A stretch of DNA of 43,489 nt, taken from NCBI GenBank assembly GCA_020634815.1, contig JACKBA010000047.1:1-43489 (forward strand). The letters run 5' to 3'. Under the pieces are notes generated by a model. It made no database searches. It was not told the DNA's origin and saw only the letters and a program-made list of their open reading frames with translations. Shown here piece by piece: positions 1 through 7,635 of the stretch. Numbering within the stretch: the first letter of the stretch is position 1; the number at the start of each line of letters is the position of its first letter. A program made the position numbers and the translations under genes. Source of the stretch: Caldilineaceae bacterium (lineage in GTDB: Bacteria > Chloroflexota > Anaerolineae > Caldilineales > Caldilineaceae).

Positions 1-109
1 TCACGCCCAGTTGGTCCAGCGCGGCCCGCGCCGCAGCTTCGGCGACATCGCGCGCCGACTTGATCGTGGACTCCAGTTTGCGGCGCAGGTCGCGGTCGAG
101 TGGTTGCAT
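1..109 (-). CDS. pglX: BREX adenine-specific DNA methyltransferase PglX, N-terminal fragment
   Basis: Only the first 36 codons are in the window; the gene continues past the left edge. It reads from an ATG at 109 with AAGGA a dozen bases upstream. The visible residues (MQPLDRDLRRKLESTIKSAR and on through AEAAARAALDQLGV) resemble the charged helical start of PglX proteins that follow brxC, with the pattern L-x-x-x-LE-x-x-x-K-x-AR-x-x-AE-x-x-x-x-AL-x-x-L. In BREX systems PglX methylates a non-palindromic DNA motif at N6-adenine to mark self DNA. Position directly after brxC on the same strand fits the usual order brxA-brxB-brxC-pglX. The methyltransferase motifs are outside the window, so the call rests on this short segment and on synteny. 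Confidence 0.7.
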   Translation of the reverse strand, partial: MQPLDRDLRRKLESTIKSARDVAEAAARAALDQLGV

Positions 110-157
110 CGTGTCTTGTTCCTTCTGGCTTTGGTGCCTGATTCGGGCCGGTGCAAG

Positions 158-255
158 AATCGACCACGGATCGGACGGAGTAGACGGACAAATCCGGAGC
201 ACCTTTGGATGAAATCCGTGAGAATCTGCCGAATCCGTCTAATCCGTGGTCGATT
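158..255. repeat. Imperfect inverted repeat between brxC and pglX
   Basis: The 200-bp gap between the two BREX genes holds a perfect 14-bp inverted repeat, AATCGACCACGGAT at 158-171 and ATCCGTGGTCGATT at 242-255, with further complementary GACGGA/TCCGTC stretches inside. The sequence between is rich in AATCCGTG-like words and resembles the ATCCGCG-rich repeat at 21739-21976, so it is probably a member of a dispersed intergenic repeat family. As RNA it would form a long hairpin between brxC and pglX. Confidence 0.6.
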
Positions 256-309
256 GGAAGCAGGCTGAATTCTACTCTGTTGCTACGCCCGGCAGCGGCG
301 GCCGCGCGG

Positions 310-3300
310 CTACTGTATCGCCACGGGTCCGTCGGCCACGGCCGCCCGGAGCGTCGCCCGGACGCTCTCGACCCACCCATCCACCTCGGCCGCGCTCGTC
401 AGCGTCGCCGGTGGCACCTTCATCGGCCGCACCTTGGGCATGATCAGCCTGGCCGCATCGAGCAATGCTGCGTCGAAGCGCCCCTTCAGCGCGGCCACGC
501 GGTCGGCAAAGCCCTCCAGCGTCAGGGCATCCAGCGTCTCCAGGATGTACTCGGTGATGCCGGTCCGCACCACGGGACGGTCGGCAGCGGTCAGGCGGTG
601 CTTGGCCAGCACCATGTCGCGTTGTTCTGTCTCGAGCTTGCCCCAGTTGGCGTCAGCCTCCAGCCGCGTCAGACCGTCGGCGTACGCCTTGTCATAGGCC
701 GCGGCCAGGCCGTTCAGCGCCTCGCGCAGCCCCTGCGCCAGCGTCGCGGTCAGCGGCGCACACGGATCGGGCTCCGCCAGGAGCAGCCGCTGCTCCACCA
801 TCGATTGCGCCTGCGCCTTGATCACGTCGGCGTTTTCCAGCCCGTCGATGTGCGCCAGCAACCTGGCGAAGCTCTGCCAGGCCGGCCAGCGTGCGGCGAT
901 GCGTTTCGCCTGCGCCGTCCACTCGTCGATCAAGGCCTCCAGTTCTTCGCGGCGGTCGTAGAGGATCCGTAGCTGCTCGTTGCCGGCCGTCAGGCGAATC
1001 TCGTCCAGAATCGCCTTGTCCGGGCCGGCGGGTTTGGGTGCGTCTCCGCCGGCGCTGTCGGCCAAATCGCTCAATTTCTGCAAGACGAGCGCCACGGCCT
1101 GCGCCTCTTCGTTTGGCGCGGCCTGAACGCCGGCTTTCTGGAAGAGCTTCCTGATCTGGATGCGCTGCGCCGCCGTAATGATGACCGACTCTACCTTGAA
1201 GAAGGCCTTGCCGATCGCCTTGCGCTCCAGCTCCTGGGCCTTGATCGGCCGGCCAAAGTCATCCTGTGCGCGCACCCCGCCCGCCACCAACAATACCTGG
1301 AGGCCGCCATCCACCGCATCGCGCGACCAGCCATAGGGCGCGCCTTCGAAGCGATCGCGCAGCTCGGCGCCGCTCTTGCCCGGGCCGATGCTTGCCAGGA
1401 TCGCCTTGCATACCGGATTGGCCTCGGCGTTGCCGTCGTCGCCCACCGCCTTGAGCGCATCCGATGCACCCTTCTGCGCCTTTGCGTAGACCGTTGCCCA
1501 GCCGACGTGGTCGGCCGTGCGGAAGTTGGGATAGAGGCGCGTCAGGGCTTTGTTTGCCGCCTCCAGAATCATCTCCTGCAGGTCGCTGCCCACAATCTCC
1601 TCACCGCCGGCCTGAAAGACTCTGGCCCCGGAGAGCGCATCGTCGAGCAGCTCGGTGGCGCGCGCCTCGGCCGCGGCGCGTGTCGTCTCCATGGCAGCGC
1701 GCGCCTCGGCGCCCTCGGGCGAGGTCGGCACGCCGCGTTTTTCCAGTGTCGTCGTCGCCGCCTTGAGGTCGATCAGGTTGCGGCGCAGGTCGTCGGGCGA
1801 ACGTTTGGGGACAAAGACAAAGATCGCCGGCGACTTGGTGCCCGCCTGCCGCGCATCGGCCAGCACCACGCCTTCGTCGTTGGCCCAGCCATCGCGCACC
1901 CACACATAGATGCGCTGGTCGGCATCCTTGGGTAACTGGGCGTCGAAGGTGATGGCGATCTCACGGCTGACCTTGGCATCGCCTTGCAGCAGCGTGCGCA
2001 TCTTGAGCCGGCTCGCCACGCGCCGGCGCACGCGGTCGTTGCGTTCGGCATCGATGCGGTGCGCTTCGCCGGCCAACAGCGTGCGCTGGCTCGAGAACTC
2101 ATCCTGCCACGCCGCGCTCTCTTCCGTCTGGATGCGATATTCATCGCCGACCTTGATCAGCAATTCGCAACTGTCGAGCAATTTGGGCAGCGTACTGCGC
2201 AGACTGGCGCTGCCTGCCGGCAAGTCGGTCACCAACAGGTCGGCGAGCGTGTCGGCCGTGGCCCGGATGCCGATTTCCTTGTTGCGTCCGGACAATTTGT
2301 TGATCAAGAAGACCAGCCCGCACGCACGCGCTTGCAGTTGTTCGTCGGCGGAACCGTCCAGCCAGCTCATCGTCTTCTCGTGCACCGTGCGCGGCAGCAC
2401 GCGCGTGCGCAACATGCGGTCGGCCGAATCGAAATAGAGATAGTCAGCCGGCAGTACGTTGCCCAGCCCGCGCTCCAGATTGGTCTGCACCGCGCGATGC
2501 ACCATGCTCAACTGATTGCGCAACATGGCCTCGGTGCCGCTCTCGTCCAGCACGCGCAGCGTGCTCTCCCAGAAGCGGCGGCGCACGGGCAGGATGGGAT
2601 AGCCAGCGGCAAAGTCGGCCACATCATCCTGGCGGTGGGCCAGGGTAGTGCCGGCCAGATGCCGCGACACCTCGCCCAGATTGGCCGTCATTGTCTGCTC
2701 GATGCTCGGCCGCGCGCCGGGCTTCTTGGCCAGAATCACCTTGCGGATCACGCTGTCGACATCGGCATCGGAGAGTTCCACGCCCACGGTGAAGCGCCCC
2801 GCCAGGCGCCTGAGACTCGGCGTGCCGGTGATCGCCGTCTGTCCGGTCCCGACAAAGAGCAGCTTGCCGGCGAAGCTCTTGGAGCAGGTCTCGACGACTT
2901 CCTGCACGTCGTGGGCGCGCTGCACCTCCTCGCCGATGAACTGCTGAACCTCGTCCAGCACCACCAGCGTGAGCGGGAACTTACCTTCCTTTGTCAGCAC
3001 CTGGCGAATGCTCTTCACCATGTCGTCATTGCTGACATCCTGCACGAACGGAAAGAGATTATTGATCGTATCCACGCACGCCGCCGGCGACGAAAAGAGG
3101 CCCGGCTTGACCGCCATCAGCGCCCGGTGCAGATCCTCGGCGACATACAGATTGTCCAGTTCTTCCTGCCACGCAGCGCCGCCGCTCTCCACCCGCTCGC
3201 GCACGGCGTCATAGATCCCTTCCTGCCGCAGCCATAGCACAAAGCGGGCGAGCGAGTATTGCGTGGGCAGGTCGGCCGACTTGAAGATCACGTTGAGCAA

Positions 3301-3747
3301 GGCCAGGCGCACGCTGCCGCTGGCGCTTGCGCCCAACGTGCCGGACGCCGCATGCAGCCCGCCATGGCGCCGTCCCGCATTGCTCAACTCTACCAGTGGG
3401 ACAGTGACCGACTCGGGCAGGCTTGCCAGGCCGCGCGCCGTGGCGCCATCCGCAAAGGTCGTGTCGACCCACAGCGCCCGCAGCATCTTGGCCAGGTGCG
3501 ACTTGCCCGACCCAAAGAATCCGCTGATCCAAACGCCGGCCTGCTCGGATTGATCGATGTTACGCAAGAAAGTGTCGAGGATGTGCGCCAGACCCTTCTC
3601 ATACTGGCCGTCGCACACAAAGGTCTCCAGCTCATAGCGCAGAACGGCCATCGCCTCGCTGGTGCGGTCGTCGTTGACATTCGCCACCCCTTCATTTGCC
3701 AGCTTGCGCACCGAAGGATCGGTTTGGTAGATATCACGATTCAGCAT
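310..3747 (-). CDS. brxC: BREX system ATPase BrxC (PglY family)
   Basis: This 1145-residue protein has the size and features of BrxC/PglY, the large P-loop ATPase of BREX phage defence. A Walker A motif GFFGSGKSH lies at residues 76-84 and a Walker B strand LTLVVLDEVQQF follows at about 259-270 (Asp265, Glu266). The N-terminus (MLNRDIYQTDPSVRKLANEG, then a D-x-R-T segment) is typical of the family. The central part has an AAA-like lid region and the C-terminal third is helical and charged. The ATG at 3747 is preceded by GGAGAAGG. The gene starts 24 bp after brxB and is followed by pglX. Known role: BrxC is needed for phage exclusion and for host methylation, probably as an energy-driven part of the BREX complex. 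The reading frame is intact. Confidence 0.93.
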   Translation of the reverse strand: MLNRDIYQTDPSVRKLANEGVANVNDDRTSEAMAVLRYELETFVCDGQYEKGLAHILDTFLRNIDQSEQAGVWISGFFGSGKSHLAKMLRALWVDTTFADGATARGLASLPESVTVPLVELSNAGRRHGGLHAASGTLGASASGSVRLALLNVIFKSADLPTQYSLARFVLWLRQEGIYDAVRERVESGGAAWQEELDNLYVAEDLHRALMAVKPGLFSSPAACVDTINNLFPFVQDVSNDDMVKSIRQVLTKEGKFPLTLVVLDEVQQFIGEEVQRAHDVQEVVETCSKSFAGKLLFVGTGQTAITGTPSLRRLAGRFTVGVELSDADVDSVIRKVILAKKPGARPSIEQTMTANLGEVSRHLAGTTLAHRQDDVADFAAGYPILPVRRRFWESTLRVLDESGTEAMLRNQLSMVHRAVQTNLERGLGNVLPADYLYFDSADRMLRTRVLPRTVHEKTMSWLDGSADEQLQARACGLVFLINKLSGRNKEIGIRATADTLADLLVTDLPAGSASLRSTLPKLLDSCELLIKVGDEYRIQTEESAAWQDEFSSQRTLLAGEAHRIDAERNDRVRRRVASRLKMRTLLQGDAKVSREIAITFDAQLPKDADQRIYVWVRDGWANDEGVVLADARQAGTKSPAIFVFVPKRSPDDLRRNLIDLKAATTTLEKRGVPTSPEGAEARAAMETTRAAAEARATELLDDALSGARVFQAGGEEIVGSDLQEMILEAANKALTRLYPNFRTADHVGWATVYAKAQKGASDALKAVGDDGNAEANPVCKAILASIGPGKSGAELRDRFEGAPYGWSRDAVDGGLQVLLVAGGVRAQDDFGRPIKAQELERKAIGKAFFKVESVIITAAQRIQIRKLFQKAGVQAAPNEEAQAVALVLQKLSDLADSAGGDAPKPAGPDKAILDEIRLTAGNEQLRILYDRREELEALIDEWTAQAKRIAARWPAWQSFARLLAHIDGLENADVIKAQAQSMVEQRLLLAEPDPCAPLTATLAQGLREALNGLAAAYDKAYADGLTRLEADANWGKLETEQRDMVLAKHRLTAADRPVVRTGITEYILETLDALTLEGFADRVAALKGRFDAALLDAARLIMPKVRPMKVPPATLTSAAEVDGWVESVRATLRAAVADGPVAIQ

Positions 3748-3771
3748 CGAATCACCCTTCTCCAGTACCTG

Positions 3772-4323
3772 TCAGAACTCTTTGCCCGGTGTGATCGGCA
3801 CCGCCCGGTAATCCCATCCATCATAGCCGTCGAGCAGCCGGTAATTGTTGTTCTCGTAGCTGCCCGGAAACAAGACCACAAGTCGCCCTGTCACCAGCGG
3901 GGCAAACGCATCGACCACCGCTTTGACCTTGACGAAGCCAAAGAGCGCGCCGACGCCCATCAGCGCCACGACGGTCTCCTCATCGGCCTTACAATCGTGC
4001 AGGAACGTTTCAAACTCCTCAGTCAGGTAAGGCAGAAAGGTATGTAAAACCGTCGCCAGTCGATCTGGGGCAGCGAAGTAACTCTTGGCATACTTGTGCC
4101 CGGCCATCCATCGCGCAAACAGGTCCGTCAAATCAAAACATGCCCATCGGTGTCCCCCGATTGCCGACGCCAACTCAAACTCGCCGATCCGCGCACGCAG
4201 GGCCAGTTCGGCCGTCTCTGGATAGACGCAAAAGATCACGCGCTGAGACGGCGCCGCATCGCGCTGCCAGCGTATCATCATGTAGCGCTGGTACGAGTCG
4301 ATAAGTTGCTTGATTTTACTCAC
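3772..4323 (-). CDS. brxB: BREX protein BrxB (DUF1788 family)
   Basis: A 183-residue protein with the DUF1788 hallmark near its C-terminus: FPGSYENNNYRLLDGYDGWD, followed by YRAVPI. BrxB is a small conserved BREX component of unclear biochemistry found between brxA and brxC. The start chosen is the GTG at 4323 (VSKIKQLIDSYQRYMMIRW), which overlaps the end of the upstream brxA-like gene by 8 bp (GTGAGTAA) and gives the usual length near 190 residues. A longer in-frame extension to 4494 exists but would run through the upstream gene. The overlap suggests translational coupling. The frame is intact. Confidence 0.9.
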   Translation of the reverse strand: MSKIKQLIDSYQRYMMIRWQRDAAPSQRVIFCVYPETAELALRARIGEFELASAIGGHRWACFDLTDLFARWMAGHKYAKSYFAAPDRLATVLHTFLPYLTEEFETFLHDCKADEETVVALMGVGALFGFVKVKAVVDAFAPLVTGRLVVLFPGSYENNNYRLLDGYDGWDYRAVPITPGKEF

Positions 4324-5098
4324 GCAGCCACTCCTGTTCCGCTGTGGTGAGCAGTTCGGGAAATGCGATCTCGGCCACGTCGCCAATGCGCCGGAAGCGC
4401 AACCAGCCGCGCGCCGACGCGTCGTGGGCGAGGTCGATCGCCTTGTCCTGCGGACAATCGAGCAAACGGGCATACCCCGTCTCAAAGGTGCCAAGCCCGC
4501 GCGCGCCGCTCACATGGGCCAGATAGTAGGCGTACGCTGCCGCGCCGGTTGTTGCATGTGCCTGTGTGCGCACCTTCTCTATTCTTCCCGTCAGATGTCC
4601 CGACCGCGTCCACGACGTATTCAGATTCTGCGCGGTCGAGCGTAACGTTGCCGCGCTAAAGCGGTCCGTCTCGACGTGGCGCAGGAATCCCTCGGTCGTC
4701 TCGCGCGTGATCGCGCTTCCATACGGGATACCAGACACGAACTGCCAACTCGTCCGCAACAACGCATCGCGGGCATAGGCGCACAGAAGCGCCAACAGCG
4801 GGCGGCCGGCGGCGTCGCGCTGCCAGAAGTAGCGCAACGTGCGGAAGATTGGCACGGAGGGATCGAGCGTGTAGAGGTCGGAGAGGTGGCGAAGCGTCAG
4901 CGAACGGCTGCGACCGGATCGCTTGGCCAGACAGTTATCTTCCAGGATGGCGTGGCGGTAGCGCTCGGCGGGCGCCGCCACATCTTCGATATAGTCCAGA
5001 AGCTGAACCAACTCTTCGTACATCGACGAACGCGCCATGTGTGCGCTACCGGAATCATCGACAAAGCCAAAGCGAGCAAGAACGGAATCAGTTGTCAT
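4316..5098 (-). CDS. BrxA-like (DUF1819-like) first gene of the BREX operon
   Basis: A 260-residue protein lying immediately upstream of brxB, where BREX operons carry brxA. The segment AILEDNCLAKRSGRSRSLTL followed by RHLSDLYTLDP resembles the helical BrxA pattern of an E-x-N-x-L-x-K run followed by R-x-x-R; the C-terminal part (GDVAEIAFPELLTTAEQEWL) could be a winged-helix-like or linker segment. BrxA in type I BREX is a small DNA-binding protein with a NusB-like fold. This one is longer than the usual 200 or so residues and its sequence is divergent, so it may belong to a separate BrxA-like family. The ATG at 5098 follows a leader of about 175 nt. Identification rests partly on position. 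Confidence 0.62.
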   Translation of the reverse strand: MTTDSVLARFGFVDDSGSAHMARSSMYEELVQLLDYIEDVAAPAERYRHAILEDNCLAKRSGRSRSLTLRHLSDLYTLDPSVPIFRTLRYFWQRDAAGRPLLALLCAYARDALLRTSWQFVSGIPYGSAITRETTEGFLRHVETDRFSAATLRSTAQNLNTSWTRSGHLTGRIEKVRTQAHATTGAAAYAYYLAHVSGARGLGTFETGYARLLDCPQDKAIDLAHDASARGWLRFRRIGDVAEIAFPELLTTAEQEWLRE

Positions 5099-5281
5099 GT
5101 ACTCACAAAATTTGGTGGGTCAATGCAGACCGCTGGGCTGCCTGACATGGAACGCTGCGTCGTGATGCGACCCACTTTGGTTGACCTGAGAAACGTCACG
5201 GAGTCGACAGGGCGGCCGGCAGCCATTCAGACTGGCCGAAGGGTATAGACGGGTTTGCGGCCCCACGCTGTGACAGGGGTC

Positions 5282-5310
5282 ATTGTAAAGGAAATCGCAC
5301 GCTCCGGCAA
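5282..5310 (-). promoter_or_regulatory. Candidate promoter of the BREX operon
   Basis: On the minus strand there is TTGCCG (5310-5305), a 17-bp spacer and TACAAT (5287-5282). Transcription would start near 5275, leaving a leader of about 175 nt before the brxA-like gene. The leader holds a GTGGGTC/GACCCAC inverted repeat. No competing sequence of this quality was seen nearer the gene. Confidence 0.5.
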
Positions 5311-5550
5311 CCCTTCGCCGCGCATTGCAAGGAGATTGTAAGCCCCTGCCGGATCGCCGCGCCCCAGCTCGGCCGCGCACCGCCGGTGGATGACACGATG
5401 AGGAAATGAGCGGGTGAGCGGTGCCGGTTCAGGAGTGACGGCTCATCGCGTAGCGGACGCACCACATCCTTGATCCTCATTCCACCACCCCCGCTTCCAT
5501 GGACGCACGCCATCTGACACACCACTCTCACGCCCTCATCTTGTCACTCC

Positions 5551-5886
5551 CACACGCACTGAAGGATCGTCCAAACGCACTGAAGAATCGTCCACACCGG
5601 CTGAAGGATGGCCCACACGCACTGAAGGATGGTTCACGCGCACTCACGGATGGTTCACGCGCACTCACGGATGGCTCACGCGCACTCACGGATGGCTCAC
5701 GCGCACTCACGGATGGTTCACGCGCACTCACGGATGGTTCACGCGCACTGAAGGATGGCTCACGCGCACTGAAGGATGGCTCACGAGCGCTGAAGGATGG
5801 TTCACACCGGCTGAAGGATGGTTCACACCGGCTGAAGGATGGTTCACGAGTGCTGAAGGATCGTCCACGAGCGATGAAGGATGGCT
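5551..5886. repeat. 21-bp minisatellite, 16 tandem copies
   Basis: Sixteen head-to-tail units of exactly 21 bp fill 5551-5886; a typical unit reads CACGCGCACTCACGGATGG plus two bases. Units 5-9 carry CACTCACGG; most flanking units carry GCACTGAAGG or CCGGCTGAAGG, so variants are grouped, as expected from local duplication. Because 21 is a multiple of three, long open frames arise on both strands with seven-residue repeats (for example ALTDGSR). They lack a ribosome-binding site and are judged not to be genes. The rest of the 5099-6254 gap holds the BREX promoter and leader on the left and, at 5887-6137, nothing recognised. Confidence 0.9.
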
Positions 5887-6137
5887 CACACGCGCCGGAT
5901 GAAAAGAAGTCACAACCCGAAACAGGACACCGCCATTCAGCGCCCGTGGGCCGAAACAAAAAACCGGCGCCTCGACGCCGGAAACAATCACATTCGTTCA
6001 GGAGCAGTCGTCACGACCTCAGCCCCTTCCAGGAGAGCAAACATCGCAAACCGTCACAACCGCAAAATCGAGAACACGGGCCCCGCCCCTCACTCTGTCA
6101 TATCAGACAACAAGCGAACCACCCGCCCAGCCCAACG

Positions 6138-6267
6138 CCTCACGCATTACTCATTACGAATCACGCATGACGAAACATGACGTTTGACGCTTGACTCGCG
6201 TCGCCTCACGCATTACTCGTTACAAATCACGCATGACGTTTGACTCGTGTCGCCTCACGCATTACTC
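6138..6267. repeat. Three-copy direct repeat CCTCACGCATTACTC
   Basis: The word CCTCACGCATTACTC begins at 6138, 6204 and 6253. Copies one and two continue with a shared ATTACGAATCACGCATGACG-like tail and a GTTTGACGCTTGACTCG-like block, giving periods of 66 and 49 bp. The third copy overlaps the stop codon of the minus-strand gene ending at 6255. Similar words (GACTCATTGCAGATCACGCA) occur at about 36095, so this looks like a dispersed family. Confidence 0.7.
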
Positions 6268-6731
6268 CCCCACCTCTCCTCGTCATCCTCGCCGGCAGGT
6301 TCGTTCGCTTCCACAAGACCCAGACAACGGTCGGCGGCCATGCGCACGTCGGACTCCAGACGGGCGAGATCCTGGGGACGTTTGCGGCGCCGCGTCGCCG
6401 TGGTGGTCAGTTGCCGCGTCCGATTGCGGCTGATCTCGAGCGCATTGCTGAACTGCAGCCACGACCACGGCGGAGCGCCGTCCAGCCCATAACGCCGCGT
6501 CATCAGATAGAGCATGCGTTCGCCGTCCGGTTCCTCCAGATACTGCACGCCGATCCCCGCCACCACCCGCTCCACCAGCGCGGCCAGGTGTTGGGTATGC
6601 AGCGTCTCGATCGCGTCCGCGTCATAGCCCAGCCGCGCCAGCATGTCACGCAGACGCACGGGACCATCGTACAGTTCGCTGAGATACGCATCCACGCCCG
6701 CCGCCCGGGTCTCAACTTTGAACTGCGCCAT
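6255..6731 (-). CDS. Small protein with a sigma-70 region 4-like domain (paralogue 1)
   Basis: A 158-residue protein that aligns without gaps over residues 11-120 with the product of the neighbouring gene at 6865-7287. Both have AGV at 11-13, a Y-L-x-x-L-Y segment, YGLDG at 81-85 and then a helix-turn-helix. YGLDG followed by an E-I-x-x-x-L-x-I-x-x-x-R-x-R-Q pattern is how region 4 of primary sigma factors reads, but there is no region 2 or 3. Here the helix-turn-helix (NALEISRNRTRQLTTTATRR) is more diverged than in the paralogue. The ATG at 6731 has a GGTGGGGAG sequence upstream. It lies 133 bp after the paralogue and may be cotranscribed. A DNA-binding or RNA-polymerase-binding role is inferred; no function is known to me. 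Confidence 0.7.
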   Translation of the reverse strand: MAQFKVETRAAGVDAYLSELYDGPVRLRDMLARLGYDADAIETLHTQHLAALVERVVAGIGVQYLEEPDGERMLYLMTRRYGLDGAPPWSWLQFSNALEISRNRTRQLTTTATRRRKRPQDLARLESDVRMAADRCLGLVEANEPAGEDDEERWGSNA

Positions 6732-6864
6732 GGCGCCCTACTCCCCACCTGCCGGAGCAATCTCGGCCCGATCGACCGCTCCGCATGTTGTTTTTTCCCG
6801 CCGAGCGCGGGGACGCCTCACCGGTGAACCATTTCCGGACCGCCTGGTCCACCAAAACCGTACG

Positions 6865-7287
6865 CTAGGGTGCGTCCAGGCAGCCGTCCGCCGCGTCGCG
6901 CAGGATCTCCTCCAGGCGGCCGACCTCCTGCACGCTCTTGTGCCGCCGCATGGCCCGCGTGCGAATCTGGCGCACGCGCGTCGGCGTAATCTTCAACGCC
7001 GCGGCGATCTCCTCGGCCAGCCAGGGCGCCTCGCCATCCAGCCCGTAGAAGTGGGTGATGACATAGAACAGCCGATCGCCGTTGTGCGAATCGAGAAACT
7101 GCGCGTGGAGACCCACCACGACCCGCTCGGCGAACTCCTCCTGGTGCTCCATGCGCAGCATCGCAATCGACGCCTCGCCGAAGCCCAGCCCGCGCAGCAG
7201 ATCCGTGCTCTCCATCGGGCGCCCATACAATGCCGTCAAATAGCGGTTCACGCCCGCCCAGCGATTCTTTGATGTGCTCTCTTCCAT
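6865..7287 (-). CDS. Small protein with a sigma-70 region 4-like domain (paralogue 2)
   Basis: A 140-residue protein. Residues 71-116 read like sigma-70 region 4: DRLFYVITHFYGLDG, then EEIAAALKITPTRVRQIRTR and AMRR, close to the primary-sigma pattern of V-L-x-x-R-x-GLDG, E-I-G-x-x-x-x-V-T-x-E-R-V-R-Q-I and A-L-R-x-L-R. The first 70 residues are helical and unlike regions 2 or 3. The start at 7287 is set by alignment with the paralogue (AGV at residue 11 in both); the frame is open further upstream but without alignment support. A promoter ends six bases before this ATG, implying a leaderless mRNA. It could be a small transcription regulator that uses a sigma-type helix-turn-helix. Confidence 0.72.
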   Translation of the reverse strand: MEESTSKNRWAGVNRYLTALYGRPMESTDLLRGLGFGEASIAMLRMEHQEEFAERVVVGLHAQFLDSHNGDRLFYVITHFYGLDGEAPWLAEEIAAALKITPTRVRQIRTRAMRRHKSVQEVGRLEEILRDAADGCLDAP

Positions 7288-7293
7288 AGCGCC

Positions 7294-7322
7294 ATTATCC
7301 ACGACCTGCCCAATTGCTTCAA
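7294..7322 (-). promoter_or_regulatory. Candidate promoter for a leaderless mRNA
   Basis: On the minus strand TTGAAG (7322-7317) and GATAAT (7299-7294) are separated by 17 bp. Only six bases lie between the -10 box and the ATG at 7287, so transcription would begin at or next to the start codon, and no Shine-Dalgarno sequence is present. Confidence 0.55.
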
Positions 7323-7354
7323 CCCCGCCCCCGCACAAACAACGCTTCACCCCC

Positions 7355-7520
7355 CTCGCCCCTCACCCCTCACCCCTCGCCTCATTGACAATTGACCGTT
7401 GACCGTCATCAATTGCTGATTGCTGATTGCTGATTGCTGATGGATCAGGCTCGCCCCTCGCCCCTCGCTCCTCGCCCCTCGCCTCATTGACCATTAACCG
7501 TTGCCCATTGACCATTGGTA
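7355..7520. repeat. Composite heptamer repeat (GAGGGGC and AGCAATC families)
   Basis: Read on the minus strand, this block contains AGCAATC heptamers in tandem, a GATGACGGTCAACGGTCAAT segment, a CAATGAGGC junction and runs of GAGGGGC or GAGGGGT, with GCCTGATCCATC joining them. The same parts in the same order recur on the plus strand at 18744-19249, there inside a reading frame. The gap 7323-7635 before the S8 peptidase is otherwise free of genes; it ends with the AGGAGA ribosome-binding site of that gene. Confidence 0.85.
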
Positions 7521-7635
7521 TTCCCTCACCCCTCCTTGCCCCATTCCCCATTTCCCTGCATACTTCACCCTTGCCCATGCGCGTCCGTCCGGGCCGCGCA
7601 GGTGGCCCCAATTCCCACACAAGAGGAGAACTCTC

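Noticed and set aside
1984..3237. 417-residue plus-strand open frame opposite brxC
   Set aside because: Antisense shadow of brxC; no start signal and no domain.
5551..5886. Possible CRISPR array
   Set aside because: Units are directly adjacent with no unique spacers between them, so it is a minisatellite.
5499..6170. 223-residue open frame with ALKDGSR/ALTDGSR heptads on the plus strand
   Set aside because: It is produced by the 21-bp repeat, lacks a ribosome-binding site, and competing frames are open on both strands.
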